Source: Marimicrobium sp913061115 (lineage in GTDB: Bacteria; Pseudomonadota; Gammaproteobacteria; Pseudomonadales; Halieaceae). Taken from it: a stretch of 64,000 bases of DNA. The notes beneath the pieces are model-generated. The model made no database searches and was not told the DNA's origin. It worked only from the letters and a program-made list of their open reading frames with translations. The stretch is from positions 1,984,001 through 2,048,000 of the forward strand of contig NZ_CP159826.1 in the NCBI RefSeq assembly GCF_047729875.1. The letters run 5' to 3'. The translations under genes were made by a program, and so were the position numbers. Every line of letters starts with the position of its first letter. Within the stretch, counting starts at the first letter, position 1. Positions 44,306-53,781 of the stretch are shown here, piece after piece.

Positions 44306-45769
44306 ATGGCTTTTCGACATATTTCTAATTCCACACTATGTACTTACGTGATTGCATCGACCATCAGCTTACTGTTGTTAGCAGGCTGCAGTGATAGCAA
44401 CGATAACGATAATGAGCAGCCCGCGAATATTGTGCCCATGCCTATGATGGAAGGTCCTATACCGGGCGACGCATCATTGCCGGGCACGTTCTTTCCAGAC
44501 CAAGGTTATGAAAAGGCAGAGTACTTTATATCAGGCACGGCTTACTCCTATACCAATGTCAACGAACTGACCTCATCGGGCGAGTGGCAGGTACAGGAGG
44601 CAGAGGCAGCAGAATATACCACCCGCATTGTCGTTTTCCGTCCTACTGCAAAAATCGACTTCAACAAAACCGTGGTCGTGGAGTGGTTAAATGTTTCTGC
44701 CGGAGCAGATCTTGGTAATGACTGGATGCTGGCGCATACCGAACTGATGCGCAGCGGTTACACGTGGGTCGGGGTATCGGCGCAGTCGAGAGGTGTATCT
44801 GCCCTAAAGACCTCAAACGAGACACGTTATGCGCCGCTGGATCATCCCGGAGATAGCTTTTCATACTCAATATTTTCGCAGGTCGCCCAGCTACTGAGAA
44901 GCAAAGATGATACCGGTCCACTAGGGTCGCTAGACGCCGAAACATTCTTGGCTGCCGGTGAGTCTCAGTCGGCTACACGCATCCTAACCTATGTGAATGC
45001 TTTAGCGCTTATTGATAGAATGTTTGAGGGCTATCTTATACATTCTCGCTATTACAGCAGTGCGCCACTGTCACAAACCCCACAAGCTGAAATCATTGCA
45101 CCGGACATTGTGCGGGTTCGCCCTGACTTCGAAGTACCTGTCATGATGTTTCAGACCGAGTCCGACGTTGTTGCCTTGGAGTCGTATCTCAGCCGGCAGC
45201 CTGATTCAGACTCTTTCCGGCTGTGGGAGACGGCTGGCACAGCACATGCTGACTACTATATTACGATAACAACTAATAGTGATACAGGCACAGACCCTCA
45301 AGTAGCCGCGGTGTTTGAAAGCAAACTTTTTTGTGACAAGCCCATTAATATGGGGCCACAGCACTGGCTCACTAACGCGGCTTTCGCAGCGCTGAATCGA
45401 TGGGCAGTAAGCGGAGAGCTACCAGCGAAGGCAGAGCGCCTAACGCTTGAAGGATCCCCTGTCCGGTTGGCTCGCGACGCGTATGGGATCGCTTTAGGCG
45501 GGATACGCACTTCATATGTCAATGCTCCTATGGCCACTTTGTCCGGAGAGGGAAACTCATCAGAGAGTTTCGGTTTTTGTAACAGGCTCTTTGGCACCAC
45601 AAAGCTCTTTGACGCACAAACATTGGCGGCACTTTATGGAGATAACAACACCTATGTTAGCAAAGTCAATATGGCGACTGACGAGGCCGTCGCACTGGGC
45701 TTTCTCCTTCCGGAAGACGCTGCGCTCATCAAGGCCTATGCTGCTCAGTCGGACATATTTGGGGACTAA
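44306..45769 (+). CDS. alpha/beta-hydrolase-domain lipoprotein (PF20091-like), copy 2
   Basis: 487 residues. The signal peptide ends in lipobox LAGC, followed by SDSNDNDNEQ. VVVEWLNVSAGADLG, the nucleophile elbow LAAGESQSATRILTYVNAL, the acid region FQTESDVVALESYL and His in GTAHADYY match copy 1 at 8975-10552 throughout. The C-terminal helical region (HWLTNAAFAALNRWAVSG) is also shared. Copy 1 is 38 residues longer near the N-terminus and includes a CC pair missing here. Probably an outer-membrane-attached hydrolase. Confidence 0.88.
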   Translation: MAFRHISNSTLCTYVIASTISLLLLAGCSDSNDNDNEQPANIVPMPMMEGPIPGDASLPGTFFPDQGYEKAEYFISGTAYSYTNVNELTSSGEWQVQEAEAAEYTTRIVVFRPTAKIDFNKTVVVEWLNVSAGADLGNDWMLAHTELMRSGYTWVGVSAQSRGVSALKTSNETRYAPLDHPGDSFSYSIFSQVAQLLRSKDDTGPLGSLDAETFLAAGESQSATRILTYVNALALIDRMFEGYLIHSRYYSSAPLSQTPQAEIIAPDIVRVRPDFEVPVMMFQTESDVVALESYLSRQPDSDSFRLWETAGTAHADYYITITTNSDTGTDPQVAAVFESKLFCDKPINMGPQHWLTNAAFAALNRWAVSGELPAKAERLTLEGSPVRLARDAYGIALGGIRTSYVNAPMATLSGEGNSSESFGFCNRLFGTTKLFDAQTLAALYGDNNTYVSKVNMATDEAVALGFLLPEDAALIKAYAAQSDIFGD

Positions 45770-46009
45770 CGGGAGATCATGAGCTGGCGCTTAATAGGCG
45801 TGCAGCGTTATTGGTTATTGGTTCCTAGCGCTTGCCTTAGCTCCGACTATAATAGACACACAATTAGTATACCTAGGTTCATTGTTTCAATGTCGCGCGC
45901 CGCGCAGATCTCTTTCAACATTTCTGCGTCGAAGCGCAGCTATAACGACGACGTCTCCCCTCCCTGAGCCCAATTCACCTGACGACCTATATGCAGCCGA
46001 TCTTTGTGC

Positions 46010-47383
46010 TTATTGGTTGGGGCTATCTTGGATCTCTTGTTTGACCTCCTGATAATACCCATCTTCAGCAGTCGTTGACGAAGGCACGACAATCAAGGCA
46101 TTTTTTTCCACGTCCAATTTCTCCAGAAGATCTGCTCTAAAGTCTTGCGATAAAGGGAGGTCGTCAGCTATCTCACCTTCATCATAAACAGAGGCGTACT
46201 TAAAAGGCTCTTCAACGCCTGTCAATGCACTAATGTAACCATAGTAAGCAGGCTTTCTATTGAAGTCGTCATTCCACAACAAAGGCCACTCCGAGCCACC
46301 CCCCGGAACCCTAATTGCCTTAAAGATATCTCCAAATCGTAAAAACCCACTATAATCTGCAACACCCCAAGTCACCATTCCCCATCGCTGCTTTGGCGGC
46401 ACCGCATCAAGATAGGCGCGCACTATATTGTTAAAGGCTTTTCGTTGTATAGAGTGCAGCAATCTCGTTTGGCTTTGAAATTTACCCGCAGCGGGGAAGG
46501 TATTCAATCCTATGTTTAATTCAGAAATAGTGACCATGTAGCCGGCGTCGGCCGCCTTTTTAAATCGCTCATAATTGTACGAGTAGCTCGTGAATATCAT
46601 GGGCGAAAAGAAATAAATACCCTCAAATCCAATTACATCGACCTGCGCACCCGCACGGCCAATTTCGTCGGCAAGTGTTATCAAATCGTCGGTTTTGACA
46701 GCCCCATTAGGTCCCAAGAAAAACTCATTCAACACCAGCTTTGCCTGCGGATCCGCCTCTCTAGCCCATTGAAACGCTTTGGCATAAATATCTTTTCCAG
46801 CCAGGTCTATAAAAATATTACGCGCATCAGGATCATCCAACAATACTCGATATAAAGGCTCATTCAATACATCCCATGACGCCACTCTACCCTTATAACG
46901 GCCCACTTTGTCTTTGACATATTGCTCAAACCAACTTAGCCATCGCTCCTGTGTCCAAGTACCATTCTCTCTATACTCAGAGATCCAACTGTCTGCTCCG
47001 ACATCCGAATAAAAGAAAAGATTGTGGCCGTGTATCCTATAGCCTTCGCTCTCTGCAAAATCGACAAAGGCGTCTAGCCTCGCATAGTCAGTGGTGTTAG
47101 GAGTAGGATGTGTTTCACGGATACGAAAAAGCTCGTCGTGTCCAACATAGTCGGATTCTTCTTTTATCACATCAAGCACTCTCGAATAGCTTAATTCGTA
47201 TTCGAAAAATCGTGGATCGTCTTGCGAGAATATTGCATTTCCGATCGGAAAAGTTGCAGTATTGGCCAAGGTCGGGGCAGCGTCGACAATACCAAGCGAC
47301 TCATCTCCTTTGTTGTCGGAGCACCCGGCGGTGAGAAGGAAACTTAACAACATAATTCGACCAGCTATATTTATATACAACAT
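46010..47383 (-). CDS. GH10 endo-beta-1,4-xylanase-like lipoprotein
   Basis: 457 residues. Lipobox TAGC gives a CSDNKGD mature start. The GH10 TIM barrel carries the acid/base Glu in VASWDVLNEPLYR and the nucleophile Glu in MVTISELNIGLN; RIHGHNLFFYSD, WAREADPQAKLVLNEFF and RWGMVTWGVADY are standard blocks. About 60 C-terminal residues extend beyond the barrel. GH10 enzymes hydrolyse xylan and related beta-1,4 glycans. No other glycan-degrading genes or SusC-like partners are adjacent, so the natural substrate may be an oligosaccharide. Confidence 0.9.
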   Translation of the reverse strand: MLYINIAGRIMLLSFLLTAGCSDNKGDESLGIVDAAPTLANTATFPIGNAIFSQDDPRFFEYELSYSRVLDVIKEESDYVGHDELFRIRETHPTPNTTDYARLDAFVDFAESEGYRIHGHNLFFYSDVGADSWISEYRENGTWTQERWLSWFEQYVKDKVGRYKGRVASWDVLNEPLYRVLLDDPDARNIFIDLAGKDIYAKAFQWAREADPQAKLVLNEFFLGPNGAVKTDDLITLADEIGRAGAQVDVIGFEGIYFFSPMIFTSYSYNYERFKKAADAGYMVTISELNIGLNTFPAAGKFQSQTRLLHSIQRKAFNNIVRAYLDAVPPKQRWGMVTWGVADYSGFLRFGDIFKAIRVPGGGSEWPLLWNDDFNRKPAYYGYISALTGVEEPFKYASVYDEGEIADDLPLSQDFRADLLEKLDVEKNALIVVPSSTTAEDGYYQEVKQEIQDSPNQ

Positions 47384-47504
47384 AACTTATTATTCCCTTA
47401 TTCCCTTATTCGTAAACATGGCGATATAGCCGTTATCTTACATGCCATAGATTTCAAAGCACACTGAAGCTAGTGCTGCCTCTTTCAGCACAATAATTCC
47501 GGCA

Positions 47505-47798
47505 TTACTGAGTATCTATCCTTTTATCTGGCGGAGAGTCGCTTGGAACTAAGATGCCACGCTCCAGCATGGCAGGCTTAGGAATAAAGGGAGCAGCCCA
47601 GTTTCGAACTGCATCAGTTTGATCTGCCGCCGAAATTTCTTTAGCGATCCCTATAGCGCTTGTATAGTTGGTATGGCTGAAGCCAGAGTGGAAATCGTCC
47701 ATCTTGCGGCCGCCTATTTCTCCAAAAACACGCTTAATCACAAGCCACAGCTTCACATTGATCTGGCATCTGATCTCCACGGGAGATATCACCGCCAC
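47505..47798 (-). CDS. hypothetical ORF downstream of 2OG oxygenase
   Basis: 97 codons from a GTG at 47798, 10 nt after the 2OG oxygenase stop. Residues KMDDFHSGFSHTNYTSAIGI then NWAAPFIPKPAMLERG look protein-like, but no family is recognised and no good ribosome site is seen. It could be a frameshifted extension of a neighbour or chance. Confidence 0.3.
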   Translation of the reverse strand: MAVISPVEIRCQINVKLWLVIKRVFGEIGGRKMDDFHSGFSHTNYTSAIGIAKEISAADQTDAVRNWAAPFIPKPAMLERGILVPSDSPPDKRIDTQ

Positions 47799-47808
47799 AT
47801 CGGGACGC

Positions 47809-48450
47809 TCATTGGCATATAGGACAGCGCTTCACGACCCAGGGATTGCCATGATCGTAGGCCTCTCCTTCTAGGCGCATCCAAATCACGAGATTTGTAC
47901 GACTACCAGACTCTAAATCGGTGACGAAGTGGCGTTGATTACCAGCATGTAGGACCGCGTCACCGGCCCGAAATGTCAATCGGGTCATAGGATCATCGGG
48001 TAGCGTATCAACATGATCTCGGCAACGGGTACCCGTAAAGACAAGATCGGCTCCCTGAGCCTGGTTTTCCAAGCAGATATTCAGCGTTATATGGCTAGCA
48101 TCGACATGCAGTGACAGGTCTTGATTAGCCTCTTTGCCATAGATCGTAATAAAGCTGTGATGGCTAGAAAAATAGTGTCCTGGCATACCCGGAAATTTTT
48201 CCTGTATGGTTCCCTTCAGCGTGGTGTTAGCCAATTCATTAATCCAGGCCCTCAGATCCGGATCATGTAAGATCGCGCCGTATTCATGCATATTGTTTGG
48301 GTTATCCAGCGTGTTTTTGCTCTTTCCCGGCTGATTTTTTATCGCATAAAGCAGACTGCGGCATTGGTCTTCACTCAAAAATGGCGCCATGAACACATCA
48401 TTAGTCAGGGTCGCCCAACACCTATCACTGCCATTTGATAAATTGATCAT
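47809..48450 (-). CDS. 2-oxoglutarate/Fe(II)-dependent oxygenase (P4H-like)
   Basis: 213 residues. The double-stranded beta-helix shows HVDASHITLNICLE (metal His and Asp), AVLHAGNQRHFV (distal His) and SGSRTNLVIWMR (2OG-binding Arg). A C-terminal CPIC pair follows. Such enzymes hydroxylate proteins or small molecules. The ATG overlaps the TAA of the upstream M28 peptidase gene (TAATG), so translation is coupled. A role in modifying amino acids or peptides is suggested by the partner only. Confidence 0.85.
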   Translation of the reverse strand: MINLSNGSDRCWATLTNDVFMAPFLSEDQCRSLLYAIKNQPGKSKNTLDNPNNMHEYGAILHDPDLRAWINELANTTLKGTIQEKFPGMPGHYFSSHHSFITIYGKEANQDLSLHVDASHITLNICLENQAQGADLVFTGTRCRDHVDTLPDDPMTRLTFRAGDAVLHAGNQRHFVTDLESGSRTNLVIWMRLEGEAYDHGNPWVVKRCPICQ

Positions 48451-49856
48451 TAATGTTGGTGGCGAAAATCTGCCGTAGTTTCCGCCACCAGATACATAAA
48501 TGCAGCATAAGCAGCTACATTCTGGTCAAGGGCGCGAGGCGCGATCTTATCGAAGGTATCATCGGCTGTATGGTGAAAATCAAAGTAATCCTGACCGTCC
48601 TGCAAAAGACTGACAATAGGCACGCCCATCTCGCGTAGATATTTCAGGTCTGGGCCACCCCTAGCAGTATTGTTCCCCGGTGCTATTCCCAGCGGTTCTA
48701 GCACCTTTGCGATAGCGGCCATCTGCAGCAGCTTGTCTTCATCGACACGGCTATCAAAACGCCAGATGTCGCCTGACCCAAAGTCTGACTCGGTGGCGAC
48801 AATGTGATCGGGCAGCTCTGTGGCATGCTCGCGGGCATAAGCCTTTGCACCCACAGTCCCCACCTCCTCAGCGCCAAAAAGAACCACACGAATGGTGCGC
48901 CGGGGACCCTGTGGCAACTGCTGCATGATGAGTTTAGCCGCGCCCAATACAATCCCAATGCCTGCGCCGTCATCAACGGCACCGGTGCCCAGGTCCCATG
49001 AATCGAGATGCGCTCCCACCAGCACGATTTCCTGCGGCACCTCGCGCCCGACAATTTCACCAATCACATTGCCGGAAGAGGCAGGCGGGAGTCGTTGTGG
49101 CGTAATGACCAGCTTCACCGTGACCGGCTTACCGTACGCCAGCGCTCGCTTGAGTTGATCGGCATCCGGCGCCGCGAGCGCCGCCATTGGCACGCCAGCC
49201 TCAGCGTCAGCGCCTGCCTGACGCATCTGGCCCGTGTGCGCAAAACGATGGCTACTGGTGCCCACTGAACGAATCAGCGCCGCGACAGCACCCAGTTGCT
49301 CAGACACATAGGCGGTCGCCAACCGCTTTTGCACTGCAAGGCCATAGCCCGCTCCGTCTCGACTTCGCACCATGACTTCATCAATAAATACAATTTTGCC
49401 TTCCACTTGCATGCGTGACGCATGCTGCAGCGCTGATAGTGAGTCGAACACAACGACCTCAGCCTCTACGCCCTGCTTCCCAGTACTGGCACTACCGCCC
49501 AGCGCGGTAATGGTCAAGGACTGCGGAAACGGTGACACAATCTCGCCGAGCTCAACACCACGCAACCACACAGGGACTTGGAATGGCTCCACCCGGACAT
49601 TCTGCAGCCCTAATACCTGAAGTTTTTCCACTGCCCACTGCCGGGCACGAGCTTCGGCTTCTGTTCCAGCCAGCCTAGGACCGACTTCTGTAGTCAGGGA
49701 TCGAACCAGTTCATACCCTTGATTATCCTGCCTCGCCGACGCCAGCAGCTGATTTGCTGTCACGGTCATCGCTGGGGTAACGGCGGAGACAGGTGATTGC
49801 GCCTCCGCATACATTGAACCCAGCCCTACCGCAAAAAGCGCTAGTAACAGTTTCAT
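48450..49856 (-). CDS. M28-family metallopeptidase, exported
   Basis: 468 residues with signal peptide (LLLALFAVGLGSMYAEA). A PA domain (about residues 120-260) is inserted before the peptidase core. Zinc ligands lie in LVGAHLDSWDLGTGAVDDGA, the general-base Glu in VVLFGAEEVGTVGAKAY, then ATESDFGSG and FDFHHTADDTFDKI. This is the carboxypeptidase Q/aminopeptidase-like layout. Periplasmic. It is the first gene of a pair with the 2OG oxygenase. Confidence 0.92.
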   Translation of the reverse strand: MKLLLALFAVGLGSMYAEAQSPVSAVTPAMTVTANQLLASARQDNQGYELVRSLTTEVGPRLAGTEAEARARQWAVEKLQVLGLQNVRVEPFQVPVWLRGVELGEIVSPFPQSLTITALGGSASTGKQGVEAEVVVFDSLSALQHASRMQVEGKIVFIDEVMVRSRDGAGYGLAVQKRLATAYVSEQLGAVAALIRSVGTSSHRFAHTGQMRQAGADAEAGVPMAALAAPDADQLKRALAYGKPVTVKLVITPQRLPPASSGNVIGEIVGREVPQEIVLVGAHLDSWDLGTGAVDDGAGIGIVLGAAKLIMQQLPQGPRRTIRVVLFGAEEVGTVGAKAYAREHATELPDHIVATESDFGSGDIWRFDSRVDEDKLLQMAAIAKVLEPLGIAPGNNTARGGPDLKYLREMGVPIVSLLQDGQDYFDFHHTADDTFDKIAPRALDQNVAAYAAFMYLVAETTADFRHQH

Positions 49857-49903
49857 CCACTCACCTCATGACAATATGACACCCAAGCGCAGATATCCTA
49901 GGC

Positions 49904-50527
49904 CTAAGTATTCGGTATCAATACGGCCAATAAATTGACCACGATTTCGATGGACCGCTGTTTGCTCAGCTCCTGCACATCCCGCAGCCGCAACCACATC
50001 TCGCCAGACGCTATCGCATCGACAGTGTCCCGCTCAGCTTTCGGCAAGTCTTTCACCTCAGGAAGCCAATCCTCAAGGTCTTTACGCAGACCGCGCTGGT
50101 AACGCTGGTAATTCTTATGCATCAGCTCCCAGCGCCAGAAATTCGCTTTGGCTGCGCGAATAGCATTCGCATGAATTTCATACCCTTGCGCATGACGTTC
50201 AACGGCGTGCAGAATGCGATCGTCAAGCGTGCCAGTGCGGTCTCCTCCCATGAAAAGCGCCTCCATGCTGTCCCGGCTTTGGCCGTCCACCGCCAGAAAC
50301 AAGCTTTCCATGTCGAGGAAGTGGCGAAAGAAAGACCGAATGCCGACGCCGGCCCGGTCCGCTATTTGCTGCGCTGTGGGCGCCAGGATGCCCTCCACTA
50401 TCATGCCCCCTGCGGCATCGATAATTGCCTGCCGCGTGCGCTCAGCACGCTCGCGTCGGCCATCAGGCCGGGGGGCAGAATCGAGGTTTTTGTTGTTCTG
50501 TAAAAGGTTGCTCACAATCATTACCAC
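49904..50527 (-). CDS. TetR-family transcriptional regulator
   Basis: 207 residues. The N-terminal HTH spans about residues 28-72 (TRQAIIDAAGGMIVEG then TAQQIADRAGVGIRSFFRHF), followed by a helical ligand-binding domain. It is divergently transcribed from a crotonase gene across 93 bp, the classical arrangement for a local repressor. A CCACTTGC-N11-GCGAGTGG inverted repeat at 50557-50583 is a candidate operator. Confidence 0.9.
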   Translation of the reverse strand: MVMIVSNLLQNNKNLDSAPRPDGRRERAERTRQAIIDAAGGMIVEGILAPTAQQIADRAGVGIRSFFRHFLDMESLFLAVDGQSRDSMEALFMGGDRTGTLDDRILHAVERHAQGYEIHANAIRAAKANFWRWELMHKNYQRYQRGLRKDLEDWLPEVKDLPKAERDTVDAIASGEMWLRLRDVQELSKQRSIEIVVNLLAVLIPNT

Positions 50528-50556
50528 AGCTAGACAAGAGGGTCAGGTTAGCACAT

Positions 50557-50583
50557 CCACTTGCTCCACTAAACAGCGAGTGG
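50557..50583. promoter_or_regulatory. candidate TetR operator
   Basis: Inverted repeat CCACTTGC-N11-GCGAGTGG (7 of 8 arm positions match) in the gap between the TetR gene and the crotonase gene. Confidence 0.4.
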
Positions 50584-50620
50584 CAGTATGTATGTCATAG
50601 GAAAACTTGAGGAACGCCTT

Positions 50621-51295
50621 GTGGAATATACAGTGATCAACAATATCGCCATCCTCGCATTCGACGATGGTAAAGCGAACGCAGTGGGCCCTCAGTTTCT
50701 GGATGACATCAACGCGGGTCTGGACCGCGCGCAGGCGGAGCAAGTCAGCGCCGTTATTCTGAGGGGTCGCGAAGGTATTTTTTCCGGCGGCTTCGACCTA
50801 GAGGAGTTCAAAAAAGGTGTCGAGCTCGGCATGACAATGGTTGGAAGGGGCTTTGACCTTCTGGTCCGTTTGTACAGCTTTCCACTACCTTTGGTAGCCG
50901 CCTGTACCGGACACGGCGTCGCCATGGGTGCGTTTATTATTATGACGTGTGACAGTCGTATTGCCAGTCGGGGAAACTTCAAGATAAGCCTACCCGAAAC
51001 GGCCATCGGCATGGAACTGACCCCCTTATTGGTGGCGTTGACTACAGCACGGATATCCCGACAGCATATGACCCGAGTGGCTTTGCAGTCGGAAGTCTAC
51101 AACCCAGAGCAAGCCGTGGAGGCAGGGTTTATCGACGAGGCTGTGGAGGCCGACCTTTTGGATGCACGCGCGATGGAAGTCGCGCTGAAATTAGCCAACC
51201 TGCCTCAGGCGCAATATGCCGCTAACAAGCTGTTGATTCGCGCCAACACTCTGCAGGCTATGAACGGCAACTTGGCCGAAATGGCCAAACGTTAG
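50621..51295 (+). CDS. enoyl-CoA hydratase/isomerase (crotonase) family protein
   Basis: 224 residues from the GTG at 50621, preferred because TGAGGAA sits 7 nt upstream and the protein then opens VEYTVINNIAILAFDD as crotonases do; an ATG at 50588 would add 11 residues without a ribosome site. ILRGREGIFSGGFDLEEF and AACTGHGVAMGAFIIMTCDS form the two oxyanion-hole segments. PETAIGMELTP replaces the usual PE-x-x-x-G block with catalytic Glu candidates. Acts on an acyl-CoA, substrate unknown. Likely controlled by the divergent TetR gene. Confidence 0.88.
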   Translation: MEYTVINNIAILAFDDGKANAVGPQFLDDINAGLDRAQAEQVSAVILRGREGIFSGGFDLEEFKKGVELGMTMVGRGFDLLVRLYSFPLPLVAACTGHGVAMGAFIIMTCDSRIASRGNFKISLPETAIGMELTPLLVALTTARISRQHMTRVALQSEVYNPEQAVEAGFIDEAVEADLLDARAMEVALKLANLPQAQYAANKLLIRANTLQAMNGNLAEMAKR

Positions 51296-51384
51296 CTTAC
51301 CCTAAAAAACACCGCGCAAGGCCTTAAGCGCTAGAGCGCATCAACCCGGTAAGACAAAAAATGCTGCGGCAACATTGATCGATA

Positions 51385-51413
51385 TTGACGGTTAAATTTT
51401 TTTGGCATATATT
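51385..51413 (+). promoter_or_regulatory. sigma-70 promoter of TonB receptor gene 1
   Basis: TTGACG (51385-51390), a 17-nt spacer and TATATT (51408-51413) lie about 43 nt upstream of the ATG at 51456. A palindrome GCATA-TAT-TATGC (51405-51417) overlaps the -10 box and could be an operator. Confidence 0.65.
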
Positions 51414-51455
51414 ATGCTGAAAGTCTCAATCAGATAGTATAATAAGGTGCTGAAC

Positions 51456-53666
51456 ATGCATAAACTGATCGCGATTACCGTCGCCGTTGTGACCTCAATA
51501 AGTAGTTCCCATGCCCTTGCGCAGGGACTAGAGGAGGTCATTGTTACTGCCACTAAGCGTGCCGAAAGTCTGCAGGACGTCCCCGTTACAGTCAACACAC
51601 TCTCTGAAATGACGATTCAAGAGGCCGGCATCACCGATCTCAGTGACGTTGCAGCGTTGGTGCCTGCACTCACCGTCAGCACTAACCTCAGTCCCTTCGC
51701 CTCTGCTCTGCGAATTCGAGGCTTTGGCACCTCACAGAATGACCCGTCATTGGAAGCTTCCGTGGCCTTCATATTGGATGGCGTTTACATGGGGAGCTCA
51801 GGTCTGGGCATGTCAGACCTGACCGATGTCGAACGTATCGAAGTGCTACAGGGTCCCCAAGGCACTCTGTATGGAAAAAATAGTAATGCAGGCGTCATCA
51901 GTGTGATCACGAAAAATCCTAACCTGGAAGAATCTGAAGGGTATATAGAAGCGAGTCTAGGTGACTATTCGATGCAAAGATACGTGGGTTCAGTGACCGG
52001 ACCAATCACCGAGTCACTGGCCTACAGCGTGTCAGGCAGCTGGCATGACACCGATGGCTGGATGGAGAGCGATACTGGCAAAGACCTCAATGGCGCAAAG
52101 GACTGGAACGCTCGGGGAAAAGTTCTGTGGCTGCCAACCGATGCACTGAGCATACGACTGACCGCCACTCACGTAGACCGTGATACAAGTTGCTGTGCTG
52201 CCGATGCCACACAGACTGCCGCAGTAACGGATCAACTCATCGTTCAGGGCTTGCCCGTCCCCAAGAACGATGCTTTTGATTACAAAAACAACGTCAATGT
52301 CAATTCCAAGTTTGATCTCGAATCGGACGGTGTCAACATAAAACTGGACTATGACTTGGATAGCGCGGTACTAACATCCCTCAGCGCCTGGAACGACTAC
52401 GATTACAACGTTTCCGTGGACGCGGATCGCTCGGAGCTGGCCCTACTAGCCCTCGTTGATGACAAGTACTCCGGCGAACAGTATTCTCAAGAGCTGCGCC
52501 TAACCAGTGGCTTGGAAGGCCCGCTGCAGTATATGTTGGGCGGATTTTACGCCTATGAAAAGCGAACCCGAGGCGGCCCCAACAGCGCCCCCGTTGAGAT
52601 CGGTGAAGATGTTATTCAGGTCGGAGGCGCGGCGACGGGACTGGGTCCGGCTTTTGGCCTAGTGGTTCAGCCAGGCGATACCGTGTTATTTAACAACAAA
52701 TGGGAAACAGAAACCTTCGCGCTGTTCGGGCAATCTACCTACAACATTACCGAACAATGGACCGCAACATTAGGGCTACGTTACACCACTGAAAACAAAG
52801 ATGTAGATCTGTTGACCCAACCGGTTTCTACTGCGGCATTGTTTGCCGCCGGCAGCTCGCTAGTACAATTAGGTTTTGCACCGGTTGATGAAAGCTTCAA
52901 CCGCGAATCGGACGGCTTTACCGGGCTGGCCAATCTCACCTATTTTGTCAATGAGGAGGTGATGGTGTTTGCCTCGGCCTCCAGCGGCACTAAGTCAGGC
53001 GGTTTTAACGGTGTCGCTGCGGAAGGTTTTTCCCGTGAATTCAAGGACGAAGATACCACCAACTATGAACTTGGCATCAAATCAGAACTGTTCAACAATC
53101 GCCTTCGAATCAACGCGACGGCCTTTTATACCGAGTTTTCAGATCTACAGTTTCTGGCACAGCAGCCCAGCGGCGTTGGGACCTATGTCAGCAATGCTGC
53201 AGAGGGCACTAGCGCCGGAGTAGACCTTAATGTCTCTGCGGCGCCGTGGGAATTTCTCATGCTCAGCGGTGGCTTACAGTACCTAGACGCCGAGTATACT
53301 GACGGCATACTGAGCGAACAAAACTTTGATGTGCCCTATGCACCCACATGGAGCGGCAATGTGTCAGCAACCTTTCTGCTCCCTATCGCTGAGGGTGTAT
53401 CGTATTTGCGCGGTGACTACAGTTATATGAGCGATCACTTTAATAACCCAACCTACCAGCCCGAGACAGTGGAACAGGACAAAAACCTGGTGAACCTCCG
53501 TCTTGGGTGGCGCAATGACGACTGGGATGCCGCACTATGGGTGAAAAATGCGACGGATGAGGCCTACGCCTCATTAGCAGCCGCACCGATAGCATACTCA
53601 GGCACCGACGCCTTCTTCCTCGAGGCTCCGCGCACTTGGGGTGTGACGGTGCGATACAATTTTTGA
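51456..53666 (+). CDS. TonB-dependent receptor, copy 1
   Basis: 736 residues from the ATG at 51456 (AAGG 10 nt upstream). Signal peptide, then the plug opening GLEEVIVTATKRAESLQDVP and IEVLQGPQGTLYGKNSNAG. The beta-barrel follows, ending in RTWGVTVRYNF with the terminal aromatic residue needed for outer-membrane insertion. ATHVDRDTSCCAAD carries a Cys pair that recurs at the same place in the receptor at 57265. There is no obvious iron gene nearby; receptors of this group often import hydrophobic organics. Substrate unknown. Confidence 0.93.
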   Translation: MHKLIAITVAVVTSISSSHALAQGLEEVIVTATKRAESLQDVPVTVNTLSEMTIQEAGITDLSDVAALVPALTVSTNLSPFASALRIRGFGTSQNDPSLEASVAFILDGVYMGSSGLGMSDLTDVERIEVLQGPQGTLYGKNSNAGVISVITKNPNLEESEGYIEASLGDYSMQRYVGSVTGPITESLAYSVSGSWHDTDGWMESDTGKDLNGAKDWNARGKVLWLPTDALSIRLTATHVDRDTSCCAADATQTAAVTDQLIVQGLPVPKNDAFDYKNNVNVNSKFDLESDGVNIKLDYDLDSAVLTSLSAWNDYDYNVSVDADRSELALLALVDDKYSGEQYSQELRLTSGLEGPLQYMLGGFYAYEKRTRGGPNSAPVEIGEDVIQVGGAATGLGPAFGLVVQPGDTVLFNNKWETETFALFGQSTYNITEQWTATLGLRYTTENKDVDLLTQPVSTAALFAAGSSLVQLGFAPVDESFNRESDGFTGLANLTYFVNEEVMVFASASSGTKSGGFNGVAAEGFSREFKDEDTTNYELGIKSELFNNRLRINATAFYTEFSDLQFLAQQPSGVGTYVSNAAEGTSAGVDLNVSAAPWEFLMLSGGLQYLDAEYTDGILSEQNFDVPYAPTWSGNVSATFLLPIAEGVSYLRGDYSYMSDHFNNPTYQPETVEQDKNLVNLRLGWRNDDWDAALWVKNATDEAYASLAAAPIAYSGTDAFFLEAPRTWGVTVRYNF

Positions 53667-53707
53667 CCCTAACGTAATGGTCGCCAAAACATGTGGCATG
53701 ACCGTAA

Positions 53708-53722
53708 ATTTCACAGTGAAAT
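53708..53722. promoter_or_regulatory. ATTTCAC-A-GTGAAAT palindrome
   Basis: A perfect 15-bp symmetric site between the TonB receptor and the DJ-1/PfpI gene, 60 nt before the latter's ATG. No T-tract follows, so an operator is likelier than a terminator. Confidence 0.4.
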
Positions 53723-53781
53723 ATCACCGTTAAGGCCCTTGTGGGAATCTCTAAGTTCTTTAATCACAGGAAGCATGTCAC

